Assembly (NCBI GenBank): GCA_900313015.1
Contig: OMPR01000004.1
Coordinates: 62,001-126,000, forward strand
DNA from: Rhodobacteraceae bacterium EL53
GTDB taxonomy: Bacteria; Pseudomonadota; Alphaproteobacteria; Rhodobacterales; Rhodobacteraceae
Direction: 5' to 3'
DNA: 64,000 nucleotides
Below are positions 61,566 through 64,000 of the stretch, piece by piece (within the stretch, counting starts at the first letter, position 1; each line of letters opens with the position of its first letter). The notes below the pieces were generated by a model. It made no database searches. It was not told the origin of the DNA and saw only the letters and a program-made list of their open reading frames with translations. Position numbers and translations under genes: made by a program.

Positions 61566-64000
61566 TTAATGCGCCTCGGCCCAGTTTGCCCCCTGACCGG
61601 CATCCACTGTGAGCTTAACGTCCAGTTTGACAGCGGGATCTGATGCGCCTTCCATCACGCGACGGGCCACATCAATGGTTTCATCGACATGGTCAGCCGG
61701 CACTTCGAACAGCAGTTCATCGTGCACTTGCAACAGCATCCGCGCGGGCAAATGTGCGATGGCAGCAGGCATCTGGATCATGGCGCGGCGGATAACATCC
61801 GCGGCGGTGCCTTGAATGGGGGCATTGATGGCTGCACGTTTGGCAAAGCCAGCGCGCGGACCCTTTGAGGACATCTCTGGCGTGTGGATCTTGCGCCCGA
61901 ACAGCGTCTGAACATATCCGTGCTCTTTGGCAAAGGCGACTGTGTCATCCATATAGGTCCGAATGCCGGGAAAGCGTTCAAAATAGCGGTCAATGAATCC
62001 TTGCGCCTCGCTACGCGGAATGCGCAGGTTGCGAGCCAGTCCAAACCCGGAAATGCCATAGATCACACCAAAGTTGATGGCTTTGGCCTGACGGCGAATG
62101 TCGGCTGTCATCTCGTCCAGCGGCACGTCGAACATCTCTGACGCGGTCATGGCGTGAATATCCAACCCATCCGCAAAGGCTTGTTTCAAGGCATCAATGC
62201 CAGCGATGTGGGCAAGGATGCGCAATTCGATCTGGCTGTAATCGAGCGACAGCAAGACATTGCCCGGTTCAGGAATAAATGCCTCGCGGATGCGGCGCCC
62301 TTCTTCAGTGCGCACGGGAATATTCTGTAGGTTCGGGTCGGTCGAGGCCAGCCGGCCGGTGGTCGCCCCGGTGATCGAATACGACGTGTGAACCCGGCCC
62401 GTATCAGGGTTGATGTGCGTTTGCAGCGCATCGGTATAGGTTGATTTCAGCTTGCTCAGCTGACGCCAATCCAACACCCGGCGGGGCAATTCGTGTTCGG
62501 TTGCCAGATCTTCCAGAATGTCCGCACCGGTCGAATACTTGCCCGTCTTGCCCTTTTTGCCGCCCTCTAGCCCCATCTTTTCAAACAGAATTTCGCCCAA
62601 TTGCGCGGGCGAGCCGACATTGAATGTTTCACCCGACAATTCGTGTATCTCGGCCTCAAGCCCTGCCATCTTCTGGGCAAACGCGTTGGACATACGGCTG
62701 AGCACCTCGCGGTCGACTTTGATACCGTGCATTTCCATTTCAGCCAACACAGGCACCAGTGGCCGTTCCAGCGTTTCGTAAACGGTGGTGACCTGCGCGC
62801 GGTGCAATTGAGGCTTGAAATGCTGCCAAAGACGCAGGGTGATATCGGCATCTTCGGCGGCGTAAGCGGTGGCCTCGTCAATTGGCACCTTGTCAAAGGT
62901 GATCGCGGATTTACCGCTGCCCAACAGGGGTTTGATCGGGATTGGTGTGTGGTTCAGGTATCGGTCCGACAGGGTATCCATACCATGTCCGTGTTCCCCG
63001 GCGTGCATGGCTGATGACATCAGCATGGTATCGTCGATCGGGGCAACGGACACGCCGTACCGTTTGAAGATTTTGGAGTCGTATTTCATGTTCTGCCCGA
63101 TCTTCAGGATCGAGGGATCCTCAAGCACGGGTTTCAAGATATCGAGCGCCTCGTTCAACGGCATCTGCCCCTCGGCCAGCTCATCCGAGCCGAACAGATC
63201 GTCCGCTGATCCATCGCGGTGGGTCAGGGGGATGTAACAGGCGGTGCCGGCCTGAACACAGAGCGAAATGCCGACCAGATCGACGATCATTTCATTTAGG
63301 CCAGTGGTTTCGGTATCCACAGCGACCCAACCATGCTCGCGGATCTGATCCACCCATTTATGCAGCGCTGCCGCGTCGCGCACACACTCGTATTTTGTGG
63401 CATCAAACGGAATGTCCGCGACGGCGATTTCTTCGGCTTCGGGGGCGACCTTGTCGGTGATGGTCGGGGCTTCGGCCCCCAGTTGATCCGCGATCCGCTT
63501 GGTCAGAGTGCGGAATTCCATTTCGGCCAGAAAGGCCAGCAACTTGTCTGGATCAGGATCACGAACCTCCAGATCCTCGAGCGTGAAATCGAGCGGGGTG
63601 TTTTCGTCCAGTTGAACCAGCCGCTTGGACAGCTCGATCTGATCGCGTTTTTCGACCAAAGTCTGGCGGCGTTTGGGTTGTTTGATCTCTTCGGCGCGAT
63701 CCAGCAGGCTTTCCAGATCACCGTATTCGTTGATTAATAACGCGGCGGTTTTGATGCCAATGCCGGGCGCGCCGGGCACGTTGTCTACGCTATCCCCGGC
63801 CAGCGCCTGCACATCCACGACCCGGTCAGGGAACACGCCGAATTTCTCGAACACTCCATCCCGGTCAATGCGCTTGTTCTTCATCGCGTCGTACATTTCG
63901 ACACCGTCACCGACCAATTGCATCAAGTCTTTGTCCGAACTGATGATGGTACAACGGCCACCGGCCGCGCGCGCTTGTACAGCTAGGGTCGCGATGATGT
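61566..64000 (-). CDS. polA: DNA polymerase I (N-terminus cut by window edge)
   Basis: The last ~811 codons of DNA polymerase I; the reading frame is open to the window end, so the start lies beyond base 64000. Visible are the end of the 5'-3' exonuclease domain (SSDKDLMQLV, DNVPGAPGIG), a 3'-5' exonuclease domain with its catalytic acids (VDTETTGL, YAAEDADI) so proofreading is probably active, and the polymerase domain (SLDYSQIELR, RRQAKAINFGVIYG, QVHDELLFE). The stop codon lies in the loop of a small GC-rich inverted repeat at 61560-61576. It replicates and repairs DNA, removing RNA primers. Confidence 0.97.
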   Translation of the reverse strand, partial: IIATLAVQARAAGGRCTIISSDKDLMQLVGDGVEMYDAMKNKRIDRDGVFEKFGVFPDRVVDVQALAGDSVDNVPGAPGIGIKTAALLINEYGDLESLLDRAEEIKQPKRRQTLVEKRDQIELSKRLVQLDENTPLDFTLEDLEVRDPDPDKLLAFLAEMEFRTLTKRIADQLGAEAPTITDKVAPEAEEIAVADIPFDATKYECVRDAAALHKWVDQIREHGWVAVDTETTGLNEMIVDLVGISLCVQAGTACYIPLTHRDGSADDLFGSDELAEGQMPLNEALDILKPVLEDPSILKIGQNMKYDSKIFKRYGVSVAPIDDTMLMSSAMHAGEHGHGMDTLSDRYLNHTPIPIKPLLGSGKSAITFDKVPIDEATAYAAEDADITLRLWQHFKPQLHRAQVTTVYETLERPLVPVLAEMEMHGIKVDREVLSRMSNAFAQKMAGLEAEIHELSGETFNVGSPAQLGEILFEKMGLEGGKKGKTGKYSTGADILEDLATEHELPRRVLDWRQLSKLKSTYTDALQTHINPDTGRVHTSYSITGATTGRLASTDPNLQNIPVRTEEGRRIREAFIPEPGNVLLSLDYSQIELRILAHIAGIDALKQAFADGLDIHAMTASEMFDVPLDEMTADIRRQAKAINFGVIYGISGFGLARNLRIPRSEAQGFIDRYFERFPGIRTYMDDTVAFAKEHGYVQTLFGRKIHTPEMSSKGPRAGFAKRAAINAPIQGTAADVIRRAMIQMPAAIAHLPARMLLQVHDELLFEVPADHVDETIDVARRVMEGASDPAVKLDVKLTVDAGQGANWAEAH

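Overview
The window reads as a continuous stretch of chromosome from a Rhodobacterales-type alphaproteobacterium (roseobacter/Rhodobacter group). This is inferred from a TGA-N9-TCA palindrome of the 'Iron-Rhodo-box' type in front of an imelysin gene, a small class-I periplasmic cytochrome c, the MoxR/DUF58/DUF4159/DUF1285 cluster, and gene style: dense packing, frequent 1-4 nt stop/start overlaps, and some TTG/GTG starts. I see no tRNA, rRNA, CRISPR array, insertion sequence or prophage. fliP is cut by the left edge and polA by the right edge.

Layout. 1-4029: end of fliP, a cation:proton antiporter, a cytochrome c lipoprotein and a bifunctional GDP-mannose pyrophosphorylase/phosphomannose isomerase. 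4227-11166: an iron locus. An iron-box palindrome precedes an imelysin gene and a beta-barrel gene, which end at a strong terminator. Then follow bfd, bfr, a di-haem DUF1111 protein, a second imelysin and a DUF1513 beta-propeller. Together these suggest periplasmic iron capture and redox handling beside cytoplasmic iron storage. 11257-16501: trhO, then NAD salvage genes pncA and pncB flanking a membrane hybrid histidine kinase. 16502-24916: a tightly packed minus-strand operon for an oligopeptide/dipeptide-type ABC importer (binding protein, two permeases, fused double ATPase), followed by an aldehyde dehydrogenase and an EamA exporter. Between the binding protein and the permeases lies a prokaryotic pentameric ligand-gated ion channel, the most striking gene of the window.

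25090-38326: housekeeping and metabolic genes: panB-panC, glpK, a flavin monooxygenase, idi, cytochrome c, a P1-family peptidase, an SDR, arfB, a queuosine-precursor transporter, a phytase-like propeller, mepA, an MFS transporter, a thioesterase and yggT. Between arfB and yhhQ is an attenuator-like structured minus-strand RNA. It has an 18-codon ORF behind a ribosome-binding site that is perfectly complementary to the 16S rRNA 3' end.

38466-64000: recQ, yaaA and a second hybrid kinase with two receivers; then a cell-envelope block of bacterial alpha-2-macroglobulin, pbpC and an exported hydratase-like protein, facing the MoxR-DUF58-DUF4159 operon; and finally DUF1285, an EamA transporter, a hydroxypyruvate-isomerase-like protein, DUF2798 and polA.

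Start codons were moved downstream of the longest ORF where a ribosome-binding site or family N-terminus favoured it. Residue positions were counted by hand from the translations, and domain boundaries are approximate. All family assignments come from recognised motifs, not from database searches.
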